Origin: CAWGCE01 sp964480915
GTDB taxonomy: Bacteria > Planctomycetota > Planctomycetia > Pirellulales > Pirellulaceae
NCBI GenBank assembly: GCA_964480915.1
Contig: CAYZRS010000002.1
Span: 1 to 64,000, forward strand
Length of the DNA stretch: 64,000 nt
Reading direction: 5' to 3'
The notes below the pieces were generated by a model. It saw only the letters and a program-made list of their open reading frames with translations, ran no database searches and was not told where the DNA came from. The translations under genes were made by a program, and so were the position numbers. Shown here in pieces: positions 1 through 8,191 of the stretch. Position 1 is the first letter of the stretch; the number at the start of each line of letters is the position of its first letter.

Positions 1-51
1 GAGTGTTCCAGCCCTTTCGCGTGTTGTCGTGGTGACCATCGGTGCCGTTTT

Positions 52-750
52 CTAGTCGCGGCTTCCCATGTAACGAATGACATAGTAGAGCAACGTCAGG
101 ATCGCTTGCAGCGTCGCGGCGACGTAGGTCAACGCGGCCGCATTGAGAACCTTATTGACGTGGTACATCTCGTCGCGCGGCACGATGCTGTGATCGACCA
201 GTAGAGCTTTCGCTCGTGAGCTGGCGTTAAATTCGACGGGCAAATTTACGATCTGGAAAATGACGCCGGCGCTGAAGAGGATGATCCCAAGCAAGAACAG
301 AGTCGACCCAAACGCAACTTGCATGCTATTGAGCACCATGCCGCCGATGAACATCGCCATTGCGGCGCTGCTGCCGAAATTTGCAACGGGCACGGCCAGA
401 TTGCGTACGACGAGCGGCGCGTAGGAGTGAGCGTCCTGTAGGGCATGGCCCGCTTCGTGAGCCGCAATGCCGACAGCCGCCATGGTACGGCCGTTGTAGA
501 CTTCCGGGCTGAGTCTTAGCACCTTGGATCTGGGATCGTAATGATCGCTCAGCTTGCCTGGGATTTGTTCGATCCCTACCGATTGCAGGCCATCGGCATC
601 CAGCAGCAACCGTGCGGCTGCCGCACCGCTCAGTCTGGCAGGCGTCTGATTGGCTTTCGCATACGTTGCCTTGACTCGCCACTGCGCATAAAAACCTAGC
701 AACAGCGCCGGGGCAATCATCATCATGTAGAACGGATCGAAAAAATACAC
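52..750 (-). CDS. neutral zinc metallopeptidase, YugP family
   Basis: Membrane-bound zinc peptidase of the YugP/PF04298 type, 232 aa, close to the family length of about 225. The zinc motif HEAGH lies at residues 98-102. A hydrophobic N-terminal segment (about 9-25) and two or three further membrane segments (about 125-170 and 205-225) flank it, as in the family. The start is a GTG at 748-750 preceded by AGGAG with a 6-nt spacer, a strong ribosome binding site by the standard of this window. The substrate is not known for the family; a role in membrane protein turnover is inference. It ends close to the window edge and appears complete. Confidence 0.9.
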   Translation of the reverse strand: MYFFDPFYMMMIAPALLLGFYAQWRVKATYAKANQTPARLSGAAAARLLLDADGLQSVGIEQIPGKLSDHYDPRSKVLRLSPEVYNGRTMAAVGIAAHEAGHALQDAHSYAPLVVRNLAVPVANFGSSAAMAMFIGGMVLNSMQVAFGSTLFLLGIILFSAGVIFQIVNLPVEFNASSRAKALLVDHSIVPRDEMYHVNKVLNAAALTYVAATLQAILTLLYYVIRYMGSRD

Positions 751-985
751 GGTGAACTCCTAGTCAGGTCCGCTGGCAAAATTCAAACGCAGACGTGTCG
801 AGCAATTATAAACGTCGGTCAGCAGACGAGAATGATTCACCGTTTTCCGACCGTCGGCAATGCCATTTTGCGGCTGTTTTGGGATGAAAGTCAGATTTGG
901 GGCGAATAATCGGCCGTCTCAACGAACTAGACTTTTGAGCCAACGAGAAAACCGACGGCCAACTTCCGTGCCGGCCGCCGGCAAA

Positions 986-1002
986 ACCCCTTCGTACGGG
1001 GT
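986..1002 (-). terminator. possible weak terminator of the TM-helix-repeat gene
   Basis: On the minus strand ACCCC and GGGGT can pair around a 7-nt loop and are followed by TTTTGCC. The site lies about 30 nt beyond the stop codon of the gene at 1031-2647. The stem is only 5 bp, so support is modest. Confidence 0.35.
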
Positions 1003-1030
1003 GTATCATCTTGCTTCTCAGAATCGCCGG

Positions 1031-2647
1031 TTAAGCGACGTAGCGATCTAAGATCCGCTTCGCCGCATCACGACCGCCCCAGCCAAACGCGATGGCGGCC
1101 GCCAGTGCGAGCGCTCCGAAGACCAAATTGACCAGGTTGGGTGCGAAGCCCATTTGCTGGATGCCCATACCGAGCGCCATCAGCATGACTGCCCCGCGAG
1201 CCAGCCCGGCCAAATCGTGTGCGTTCTCCATGCCGGACTTCTTGATCGTTTCGGCAGACAAATTGGCAAGCCAAAACCCGAGCGCCACCAATACCAAGCC
1301 AACGACGACTCGCATGGCAAATCCAACCAACGTGTTGGCGTGCTCTGCGAAGACGTCCAGTCCCATCATCGGCAGCGCCTGCACAATCGCGAAGAATACC
1401 ATCACGCCTTGCACGACTCGTCCGACCAACCCGGCCACATCGACATTGCCCGCATTGCTGAGCCCTAACTTGGCAGGCCACGTGTCGGCACCCATGCCCG
1501 ATAGGACGTCGCGAATCAATCCGGAGACGATGTTACCGACGAAGTAAGCAATCCCGACCACGATGATGCCGCCCATGACGCCGGGGATCAGCGCCGTGAT
1601 CTTGTTGAGCATGTCCATGGCGGGCTGCGTGATGGCGTCGATGCTGAGTGCGTTCAGTGACGCAATCAATACCGGGAACAGAATTGCCGCTTTGACAATC
1701 ACTCCTAAAAGGCCTGAAACACTCGTAGCGCCGGTCGCTTGGCTCACGCCAAAGCGCTGGGCCAAGTTGTCAGCACCTGCCGTCGCTGCCAAGTTGGTAA
1801 TAATCTGCGATACGATCTTGGCAATGAAAAAGCCGATGGCCAAGATGGCGATGGCGGCAATCAGCTTCGGTAGGAATTCGGTGCCGCTGGCGATGAGGCT
1901 TTGTACCGGTTCGAGCAAGGCGGGCATTTGCAGCGCGCCTAAAATTCCCGGTATGAAGAGCAGCCACACCAAGTAGTAGGCGGTGTCGGGAATGGTTTTG
2001 CTCAGCATTCCTTCGCTACCGGTCGCCGTCGCCTGCCGTGGCGCCGCTTGAGCGTGCAGCGGTTCGTCGACCGTTTCGAAAGCGGAAGCAAGCGGGTCGG
2101 CGTGGTCGGTCGGTTCCGCTCCGACGGCTCGGTCAATCGTGTTGGCAACGCCGCGAGTCACACTCGAGGCGGTGCTGGAAAATCCCATGACTCGGTTGTC
2201 CAGGTCGGAAGCAACGATTCCTTGATGCGTTACCGTCTTCACAACGCGAGCAACGACCCACGCGATGAGGCCCAAAGCACCGGCACCGAAGAGGCGTGGC
2301 GCGTACTCAAAAATCTGCGACAGGAACTTGTTCAACGGTTCCGAAACGACCGGAAGATTCAGCGTATTGAAGAAGGCGATCAGAGCAAACAGCATGATCA
2401 GGTAGTAAACAATCTTGGCGATTGGTCGACTAGCATCGGCGGCTCGACCGCCTGTGGATGGGAAGAGTCCCGACAGTTTGGCATTGAGCGGCGTCTTGCG
2501 AATGGCCGCTCCGATCAGTCGCGAGATAATGATGGCCACAATCCAGCCGCCCAACAAAATTCCCAGGGCGCCTGCGATGTTAGGCAAGAATGTGCCGACT
2601 TGTTGAGCAATATTGCCCAACACGGCGGTAACGGCATCGGTATTCAT
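1031..2647 (-). CDS. TM-helix-repeat membrane protein, CmpX/mechanosensitive-channel-like
   Basis: Integral membrane protein of 538 aa built from about five repeats of the conserved TM-helix unit (PF05552). In each repeat a glycine-rich hydrophobic helix is followed by an amphipathic stretch, for example LGILLGGWIVAIIISRLIG, IAILAIGFFIAKIVSQII and MGGIIVVGIAYFVGNIVSG. Such proteins are related to the pore helices of small mechanosensitive channels but lack the MscS beta domain, so osmotic or envelope-stress function is inference. An upstream in-frame ATG would add 12 residues; I chose the ATG at 2645-2647 because AGAAAGGA lies just before it and the following sequence is a typical N-terminus. 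Confidence 0.85.
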   Translation of the reverse strand: MNTDAVTAVLGNIAQQVGTFLPNIAGALGILLGGWIVAIIISRLIGAAIRKTPLNAKLSGLFPSTGGRAADASRPIAKIVYYLIMLFALIAFFNTLNLPVVSEPLNKFLSQIFEYAPRLFGAGALGLIAWVVARVVKTVTHQGIVASDLDNRVMGFSSTASSVTRGVANTIDRAVGAEPTDHADPLASAFETVDEPLHAQAAPRQATATGSEGMLSKTIPDTAYYLVWLLFIPGILGALQMPALLEPVQSLIASGTEFLPKLIAAIAILAIGFFIAKIVSQIITNLAATAGADNLAQRFGVSQATGATSVSGLLGVIVKAAILFPVLIASLNALSIDAITQPAMDMLNKITALIPGVMGGIIVVGIAYFVGNIVSGLIRDVLSGMGADTWPAKLGLSNAGNVDVAGLVGRVVQGVMVFFAIVQALPMMGLDVFAEHANTLVGFAMRVVVGLVLVALGFWLANLSAETIKKSGMENAHDLAGLARGAVMLMALGMGIQQMGFAPNLVNLVFGALALAAAIAFGWGGRDAAKRILDRYVA

Positions 2648-2737
2648 AGAATAAGTCCTTTCTGGTTTAGCAATGGTTGCCAAATATGCATGAAGAGTCG
2701 AAACGCGGCGATGAAGAGCCTGCCGCCGATCGAAGAA

Positions 2738-3409
2738 TTAGCGCAGCGAGTTCACGTACAATAAGTCGTCGTCGCTTAAGACGTTGAGCGGGATTTTGAA
2801 CTGTCTGCCGTCCCGCATCAGGATGACGACATCTCCATCCAAGCGGACGAATGTCGCGTCGGCTTGGCGACCGTTGGTCGTCGTCCAAGTCCGTTCGACG
2901 GGCTGGACGGACGTCGCGGGCGGTTCAAATTCAAAATCGGGTTCCGTGGCGACCGGAGTGGTTTCTGGTCGGTATGGTTCCGATGATTCGGCCGTTGAAA
3001 ATCGATGACCAGAGGCCGGCTCGACAGCGTCCAAGGCTGCCGTAACATCGCCCGCTGGCAGCTCGCCAGGCGCATCATCGAACGGCTTTTCTGACGCTGA
3101 TTGCGTCGACTGCGCTGATTGCGTCGGCTGCGCTGTGACCTTCCTCGCAGTGTCGTCGAAGTCGTTCGGGCTGTTGTCAGTTTGATCGGCGCTGGCAACC
3201 TGGTCAGTCGTCGGCTTGTTGGTCGTCGCCTGCGCGGCCGTTTTGATGGCAGCTGGTTTGGTTGCGTATTGCGAATATTTGGCGACGAACCAATTTCCAA
3301 ACAGCAACGTGGGAAGGCAAAAACAGCATGCCAGAAGAAGGAAGATCGACTCGACGATCTTTCCCTGGTGCTGTGGTCGTCGCCACAGCCGATTAGGTCT
3401 CAAACGCAA
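2738..3409 (-). CDS. SHD1-domain membrane-anchored protein
   Basis: Protein of about 223 aa. A single hydrophobic segment near residues 18-42 is followed by a low-complexity Thr/Gln/Ser/Asp-rich linker (about 50-165). The C-terminal domain (about 172-222) has the SLA1 homology domain 1 pattern: R-x-W followed by a short beta structure, with the motifs GDVVILMRDGRQFKIPLNVL and DDLLYV near the end. SHD1 is a small protein-interaction fold that is unusually frequent in planctomycetes; its bacterial role is not established. The start is uncertain. The frame opens at a TTG preceded by GGTGAG and has no in-frame ATG before the membrane segment. Confidence 0.75.
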   Translation of the reverse strand: MRLRPNRLWRRPQHQGKIVESIFLLLACCFCLPTLLFGNWFVAKYSQYATKPAAIKTAAQATTNKPTTDQVASADQTDNSPNDFDDTARKVTAQPTQSAQSTQSASEKPFDDAPGELPAGDVTAALDAVEPASGHRFSTAESSEPYRPETTPVATEPDFEFEPPATSVQPVERTWTTTNGRQADATFVRLDGDVVILMRDGRQFKIPLNVLSDDDLLYVNSLR

Positions 3410-3481
3410 CTCACCACCCTCATTTTCCGCAACCTCTTGGAAGCGGCCAAGATAACTTGCGCTGGTTCCCTTCGCAAGTCT

Positions 3482-3991
3482 TTAATTGGTCGATTGCGAT
3501 TTGATTTTCTCTCGTAGTGCCGGAACGATCGACGGGGGGACGAACCGCGCCAACATCTCATCACTGGCCAGCGGGGCGATCTGTTTGATGAGGCTGCTGG
3601 ATACATGAGCCAAACTGTGATCGGCCATGAGAAAGATGGTTTCGATATCGGCATCCAATTCACGATTGGCGAGCATCATGGTGAATTCGGCCGCGATGTC
3701 GGTGAGCGGCCGGACGCCGCGAACCATGACCCGGGCACCGCAGTCACGGACGAACTTGACCGCCAACCCTTCAAAGCTGCGGACTTCCACCCCTTCGATT
3801 CCGGCCGTTGCAGTGCGAACTAATTCCATCCGTTGCTGAGGGGTGAACATGGCCTGTTTTTCAACGTTGATACCGATGCCGACGACCAAGGTGTCGACCA
3901 GCGATGAGGCGCGCTGGATCACGTTGAGGTGTCCCAAGGTAATGGGGTCAAAAGAGCCTGTGTAAACTGCGACGCGGTTTGAATTGCTCAT
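3482..3991 (-). CDS. coaD: pantetheine-phosphate adenylyltransferase
   Basis: Catalyses the penultimate step of coenzyme A synthesis, joining ATP and 4-phosphopantetheine to give dephospho-CoA. Length 169 aa, as in the family (about 160). The nucleotidyltransferase signature YTGSFDPITLGHLNVI is at residues 11-26, with GHLN as the (H/T)xGH-type ATP-binding site. The second signature near the C-terminus is SHVSSSLIKQIA, equivalent to the ISSTxVR region. Cytoplasmic, stand-alone gene; the neighbouring aminotransferase gene ends about 40 nt upstream on the same strand, so co-transcription is possible. Confidence 0.96.
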   Translation of the reverse strand: MSNSNRVAVYTGSFDPITLGHLNVIQRASSLVDTLVVGIGINVEKQAMFTPQQRMELVRTATAGIEGVEVRSFEGLAVKFVRDCGARVMVRGVRPLTDIAAEFTMMLANRELDADIETIFLMADHSLAHVSSSLIKQIAPLASDEMLARFVPPSIVPALREKIKSQSTN

Positions 3992-4029
3992 CGAAGCGAT
4001 CTTCTTTGGCTGGGGTGCGGGGCGTTATC

Positions 4030-5226
4030 TCAGGCTACGAACTCTCTGACGACATCTGCGAGCCGAGTCAGCTCGTCTTCATCATTGTACGCATGAGGAC
4101 TGATCCGAATGCCGGCGCCTCGACAGCTCAATACGATGCCAGATTCCATGCAGCGATTACGGAAAGTGGCCGGCTCGACGTTCGGCACATCAAAGACCAA
4201 GATGCCGGCCTTGTGTCCCTCAACGCGTGGGGAGACGATTCGGGCGCCCGCATCGGCAAGCAATTCGCTGGCCACATCGGTCAGGTGAACGACCCGCTCA
4301 CCAAACGGCGATTTGTGCGGCCCCACGCCCTGCCCACGAATCAGATCGAGGCTTGCGCCCAGAGCATGGAGACTCATCATATTCGGTGACCCGCCTTCGT
4401 AGCGGCTCGCCTCGTCTCGCAAATTGAGAGCGACGTTCTTGTAGTCGGAGCGCTGTTTCACGCTATTCCAACCGACGCCTAAAGGTCGCAGTTGCGCGAG
4501 CGCCGGTTGGGCTACGTACAACAAGCCGGCACCTTCTGGAGCGACCATCCATTTGTGTCCATCGGCAGCCAGGAAGTCGACTCCCGCTTCGTGCACGTCG
4601 AGCGGGAAGACGCCAAGCCCTTGGATCGCATCGAGGAAAAACAATGCGCCGTGCTTGCGAGCGATGGCTGAGACCTGGTTCACGTCGAGCCGATAGCCGC
4701 TTGCATATCCGACCCAACTGACGGTGATCATGCGAGTCCGCTCGTCACACGCTTCGTCGAGTCGATCGAGATCGGGGATGCCATTTTCGACCGGAACGCG
4801 GCGTGTTTCGACGCCCCGGTCGCTCAGATTCATCCAAGGATAGAGATTGGATGGAAATTCGTTCTCAAACGTGACAACATTATCGCCGTCTTGCCAAGTG
4901 AACCCTTCGGCCACGAGCCCGATGCCGGCGGTCGTATTTGCGACAAACGCCACCTCTGAGGTGTCCGCTCCGATCATTTCAGCAGCCGTCTGACGAACTT
5001 CGTTCGTTCGCCGCGACCAGTCCAGCCAGACGGTATCGCCTTCGCAGGAGGCTTGCTGGAGCCAATTTCGCACCGCTTCGGCCGTGACTTGGGGCAACGG
5101 CGCGACGGCCGCATTGTCGAAATAGGCCCATTTTTCGCGGACGGGAAACTGCTCGCGGAACGATTGCCAAGCCTTAGGACTGGAAAAATCGGTAGAGCAT
5201 TCGGACGGAAGCGATCGATTCATCAT
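4030..5226 (-). CDS. class V aminotransferase (cysteine desulfurase/SufS-like fold)
   Basis: PLP-dependent enzyme of 398 aa. It opens with the class V pattern YFDNAAVAPLP and contains FVANTTAGIGLVAEGF, the PLP-aspartate segment FFLDAIQGLGVFPLD and the PLP-lysine segment AADGHKWMVAPEGAGLLYV. The C-terminal domain contains YEGGSPN, as in isopenicillin-N-epimerase-like and cysteine-desulfurase-like proteins. No SufS-type catalytic cysteine loop is evident, so the substrate remains open. The frame extends 51 codons upstream, but that part is not protein-like; I chose the first of two adjacent ATGs at 5224-5226. There is no clear Shine-Dalgarno sequence. Confidence 0.85.
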   Translation of the reverse strand: MMNRSLPSECSTDFSSPKAWQSFREQFPVREKWAYFDNAAVAPLPQVTAEAVRNWLQQASCEGDTVWLDWSRRTNEVRQTAAEMIGADTSEVAFVANTTAGIGLVAEGFTWQDGDNVVTFENEFPSNLYPWMNLSDRGVETRRVPVENGIPDLDRLDEACDERTRMITVSWVGYASGYRLDVNQVSAIARKHGALFFLDAIQGLGVFPLDVHEAGVDFLAADGHKWMVAPEGAGLLYVAQPALAQLRPLGVGWNSVKQRSDYKNVALNLRDEASRYEGGSPNMMSLHALGASLDLIRGQGVGPHKSPFGERVVHLTDVASELLADAGARIVSPRVEGHKAGILVFDVPNVEPATFRNRCMESGIVLSCRGAGIRISPHAYNDEDELTRLADVVREFVA

Positions 5227-5482
5227 GGAAGACCGGGGAGAATTGAAGGTTGGCGTGACAGCCAATCGCTGCCGATTATACTTAGACGTCGTGGAGAAAC
5301 GGACCACAGAAGAAGGCCGAGGGGCAGTTTCCTCGTTTCTGCCCTGTTTCGCCAGACGACAGATCTGGGTTCTTAACATCGTCGCGATCGAGGCCGTTCT
5401 TGTGAACCGGCCCGCGGGACGGTATTCTTCCCAGCTTTACACGCACGCGAATTTCTCGAGTTTCAAGGACCAAGGTAAGCAC

Positions 5483-5665
5483 ATGGCGAGAGCGCTGACA
5501 ATCATGTCGATCGCAATTGCCATCTTGCTGTTGGTGCTGTTCGCCGCTGACTTGGCGATCGGCGTTCCTTTTCAGAAAGCGTCACAGATGATGGATATCA
5601 TCTTCTTGATCTGTGCGGCCGGGCTTGGCTACATCAGTTGGACGACGTTACGAGATTTGCGTTAG
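5483..5665 (+). CDS. small two-helix membrane protein
   Basis: Protein of 60 aa with two hydrophobic segments, roughly residues 4-25 and 36-53, separated by a short loop (GVPFQKASQMMD). The open frame starts 258 nt earlier, but only the part from the ATG at 5483 is protein-like, and AAGG lies 9 nt before it. Function unknown. The gene is divergent from the aminotransferase and convergent with the following minus-strand gene. Confidence 0.65.
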   Translation: MARALTIMSIAIAILLLVLFAADLAIGVPFQKASQMMDIIFLICAAGLGYISWTTLRDLR

Positions 5666-5725
5666 CACGAACAGTGGCGACGGTTCGCGCACAACCTGTC
5701 CCCGTTCCGTGATTTCCCATCGTGC

Positions 5726-6517
5726 TCAAGCAGCCGGCCTTAGTATCGACCTTGCCGGCAACGAATCTCGTTTTCTCGGCGCGATGGAACGTAGTTTTGC
5801 GCTGCGCATCGTTTGGACCTGAATCCGTCCCGATTGTTGCAGTTTGGCGCTCAACGCCAAAATGCGTGTGAGGGATTGCATCAGCTTGGCCGGTTTGTCG
5901 ACCAATTGGGAAAGTTCGATGGAGACATGTTCGGTGGTGCCACGTTTCATGGCGCGATGCAGAACCTGTTTCGTCGCGAAGGCGGCGTCGCGGGCGCCCA
6001 GCAGACTTCCGAAACCTGGAAACATTGCCGTGGTCCGCAGGTGCAGTTTTCCTTCCTGTTTCGATGCTGGCGTCGCGGCTGAGAAAGATCGTTTGCTGTC
6101 GGCGAGGTTCTTCGTGCGGATCACGTTCAGACCACATTCGATGGCGCCGTTCGCTTGAGCCACCGTCGCTTGGCCCGCAAAGACAAGCCCTGAAATTCGG
6201 ACTTGGCAATCGTCGGCGTCGCGCAGACGCTCACGCAATTCGGTGACAAATTCGGAGTCAGTCCGCGCGGCCGGCCAAGAGTGATCGGCCAGCAATGCAA
6301 AATCGTGTTGGCCACGTGTCGCCAGGATGTTGCGCAGAATCATGGAAGTGGCACTCGGCACTGCCCAGGTTGCAGCCAGTCCGAAGCGATCGAATGTGTT
6401 CGCCAGTTGCTCGGCCACAAAGCCAAGCTGCCGGTGCTGAGACAACGAAGTCTGATTCGGTTGCAGTCCGAGCTCGACGCAGTATTGGATTTGTCCCGGT
6501 TGCTTTTTTCGTAGCAT
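5726..6517 (-). CDS. hypothetical protein, possibly deacetylase-barrel-like
   Basis: Protein of 263 aa with no confident family. Residues 30-80 resemble the opening of polysaccharide-deacetylase-like (beta/alpha) barrels, in particular TFDRFGLAATWAVPSA followed by a His-containing segment LADHSWPAA, but the usual Asp-Asp/His-x3-His metal site is not recognisable. The C-terminal third is basic. A competing minus-strand frame (5634-6209) overlaps it. This frame is preferred for its normal amino-acid composition and an upstream GGGAG. Function cannot be assigned. Confidence 0.55.
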   Translation of the reverse strand: MLRKKQPGQIQYCVELGLQPNQTSLSQHRQLGFVAEQLANTFDRFGLAATWAVPSATSMILRNILATRGQHDFALLADHSWPAARTDSEFVTELRERLRDADDCQVRISGLVFAGQATVAQANGAIECGLNVIRTKNLADSKRSFSAATPASKQEGKLHLRTTAMFPGFGSLLGARDAAFATKQVLHRAMKRGTTEHVSIELSQLVDKPAKLMQSLTRILALSAKLQQSGRIQVQTMRSAKLRSIAPRKRDSLPARSILRPAA

Positions 6518-6958
6518 GAGTGTGGCTCTCCCTGCCCAACGAATTGCTTTTGTCCCGCCAGATAAGACAACGTCTCTGCTGTCGCGGCAGAACGCTACTT
6601 ATGCAAGCGTCGGTCTACCGCGCCATGTGTCTACAAGACGGGTTGCAGGCGCCGAATATTCGGGAAGCTTTTCCCAATGCAGGTACCCGGCGTAATGGTG
6701 CCATTTCTTGTAGGAATGGACTGCCTTTGCCGCCTTTCCGCTGCCAAATTGACAGCAAGTCGAGGATTGCGACGGGCGGCAAGCAATGTGGCTAAGTCTA
6801 ATGAGCAATACACTTTAGCCGGATGTTTTTCCTGATTGGCATAACCTTTGCTATCCAATGGGTGCAGTGGCTGTTGCTCAAGATGGCGATTGCGACGTGC
6901 CACTGGAACAGACAGTGAATCGCCGATTGAGGTGCCTTTACCTTTAACGGAGGATGCA
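6518..6958. other. 441-bp intergenic region upstream of hsp20
   Basis: Several open frames cross this stretch, but none has a plausible start or composition. It holds the sigma-54-type promoter at 6837-6852 and the ribosome binding site of hsp20 (GGAGG, 6 nt before the ATG). I found no CIRCE inverted repeat. Confidence 0.6.
6837..6852 (+). promoter_or_regulatory. sigma-54 (-24/-12) promoter of hsp20
   Basis: TGGCAT-N5-TTGCT, with the invariant GG (6838-6839) and GC (6850-6851) separated by exactly 10 nt. This differs from the consensus TGGCAC-N5-TTGCW at one position. Transcription would begin near 6863, leaving a leader of about 95 nt before the hsp20 ATG at 6959. No activator binding site was recognised. 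Confidence 0.6.
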
Positions 6959-7417
6959 ATGGTGCGAAATCAAAATAAGCCTTGGAACACAACGGGTGGT
7001 CAAATTCTAGACGCGGTTCGTCGTGAGATGGACGAATTCGTCGGTCGCATTCAAGACCCTGAGACTTGGACCGATGATGTGTCGGCATTCATTCCTCGTA
7101 CGAATGTTGCCGAGACCGATTCGCAGTACGAAATCAGTCTCGACCTTCCCGGCATGAAGGCAGACGACTTTAACATCGAGCTTCACGAAGGCCGGCTGAC
7201 CGTCAGCGGTGAACGGGCGAAGGAAGCCAAAGTCGAAGGCAAGACGTTCCACCGCGTGGAGCGAAGAACGGGGAAGTTCCGGCGAACGTTCAATTTGGGG
7301 CCGGATATGGATGTCGACGCGGTGACTGCTGAGTACAAGGATGGCGTCCTCAGCATCACGATTGCCAAAACGGCCAAAGCTCAGCCCAAGCGGATCCATG
7401 TGAAGACGCAAGACTGA
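6959..7417 (+). CDS. Hsp20/alpha-crystallin family small heat shock protein
   Basis: ATP-independent holdase chaperone of 152 aa, typical for bacterial small Hsps. The alpha-crystallin domain runs from about residue 45 to 140: TDSQYEISLDLPGMKADD, the strand ELHEGRLTVSGERA, and the signature RRTGKFRRTFNLGPDMD. The terminal strand GVLSITIAKT includes an I-x-I-like motif. The frame extends upstream, but the ATG at 6959 is preceded by GGAGG with ideal spacing. A sigma-54-like promoter lies about 100 nt upstream and a perfect stem-loop terminator follows, so it is probably monocistronic and stress-induced. Confidence 0.93.
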   Translation: MVRNQNKPWNTTGGQILDAVRREMDEFVGRIQDPETWTDDVSAFIPRTNVAETDSQYEISLDLPGMKADDFNIELHEGRLTVSGERAKEAKVEGKTFHRVERRTGKFRRTFNLGPDMDVDAVTAEYKDGVLSITIAKTAKAQPKRIHVKTQD

Positions 7418-7431
7418 TCTGCGGCCCGTTC

Positions 7432-7469
7432 TTGCACGCCGTTTGAAAGATTGCACGCAGTTTGAAAGA
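7432..7469. repeat. 19-bp tandem duplication downstream of hsp20
   Basis: Two adjacent copies of TTGCACGC(C/A)GTTTGAAAGA (7432-7450 and 7451-7469) that differ at one base. They lie between the hsp20 stop codon and its terminator. It looks like a recent slippage duplication with no obvious function. Confidence 0.8.
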
Positions 7470-7500
7470 TCGCCTCTTTCCCCTCCGAGGCGAAGCGCGA

Positions 7501-7535
7501 GGCCACGCTCGTTTTCGAGCGTGGCCTATTTTTTA
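7501..7535 (+). terminator. intrinsic terminator of hsp20
   Basis: Perfect 11-bp inverted repeat GGCCACGCTCG / CGAGCGTGGCC with a TTTT loop, followed by TATTTTTTATT. It lies 85 nt after the hsp20 stop. Confidence 0.9.
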
Positions 7536-7563
7536 TTCCCCCAACCAACTTAGAATCGACGAC

Positions 7564-8145
7564 ATGCTAACAACGATTTATCACTGGATCACGCAGTACG
7601 CCGCATTGCCTTTTACGATTACGGCAGTGGTTGCGACCATTGCCGGAGTGCTGGGCGGCTGGGTGCTGACGCTGATGGGCATGCCGGGCAACTGGCTGAT
7701 CTTGGTATTGGCCATCGTCTACGATTTCCTGCTCGCGCCCGACGGACGAATGGAGCTCGGTTGGCCGGTCCTGTTCATTTTGGCCCTGCTCGCCGTTGGC
7801 GGTGAAATTGTCGAATTCGCGACCGGCGCGATTGGCGTTGCCAAGACGGGTGGGAGTCGACGAAGCGCGATGACGGCGCTGGTGGGCTCTTTTGTCGGAG
7901 GGATTGGTGGGGCGATGGTCGGCTTGCCCATCCCGGTCGCCGGTCCGGTGCTCGGCGTGCTGCTATTTGCCAGCTTGGGTGCACTCGTGGGCGCGGTCGC
8001 TGGGGAATACTCGGTGAGAAAAGAGCTGAAGGGCAGCTTGAAGGTTGGCGTGGCCGCATTCCTGGGCCGCATCTTCGGATCGGTCGGAAAGACACTTGTG
8101 GGCGGCGTGATGGTCGTCGTCTATCTCGTCTGCCTGCTCATCTGA
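7564..8145 (+). CDS. DUF456 family membrane protein
   Basis: Integral membrane protein of 193 aa with five or six hydrophobic segments. It has the DUF456 pattern: a glycine-rich first helix (IAGVLGGWVLTLMGMPG), a central segment LLAVGGEIVEFATGAIGVAKTGGSRRS, and glycine-zipper-like helices GSFVGGIGGAMVGLPIPVAGP and LGALVGAVAGEY. Function unknown. The frame opens earlier (7462), but that part runs through the hsp20 terminator. I chose the ATG at 7564, which has no Shine-Dalgarno sequence but has TAGAAT 7 nt upstream, suggesting a leaderless or nearly leaderless transcript. Confidence 0.85.
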   Translation: MLTTIYHWITQYAALPFTITAVVATIAGVLGGWVLTLMGMPGNWLILVLAIVYDFLLAPDGRMELGWPVLFILALLAVGGEIVEFATGAIGVAKTGGSRRSAMTALVGSFVGGIGGAMVGLPIPVAGPVLGVLLFASLGALVGAVAGEYSVRKELKGSLKVGVAAFLGRIFGSVGKTLVGGVMVVVYLVCLLI

Positions 8146-8191
8146 TCCGAGGATCGACGCGATGCACGCTGGTCGCATCGGTCAGCAGGCA

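Noticed and set aside
2048..2764. Plus-strand frame of 238 aa
   Set aside because: It is antisense to the TM-helix-repeat gene and of low-complexity composition.
5634..6209. Alternative minus-strand frame of 191 aa
   Set aside because: It overlaps 5726-6517 in another frame and is very rich in Arg, Thr and His, like a shadow frame.
6519..6958. CIRCE operator or ROSE-type thermometer before hsp20
   Set aside because: No TTAGCACTC-N9-GAGTGCTAA repeat and no U/C-rich element masking the GGAGG were found.
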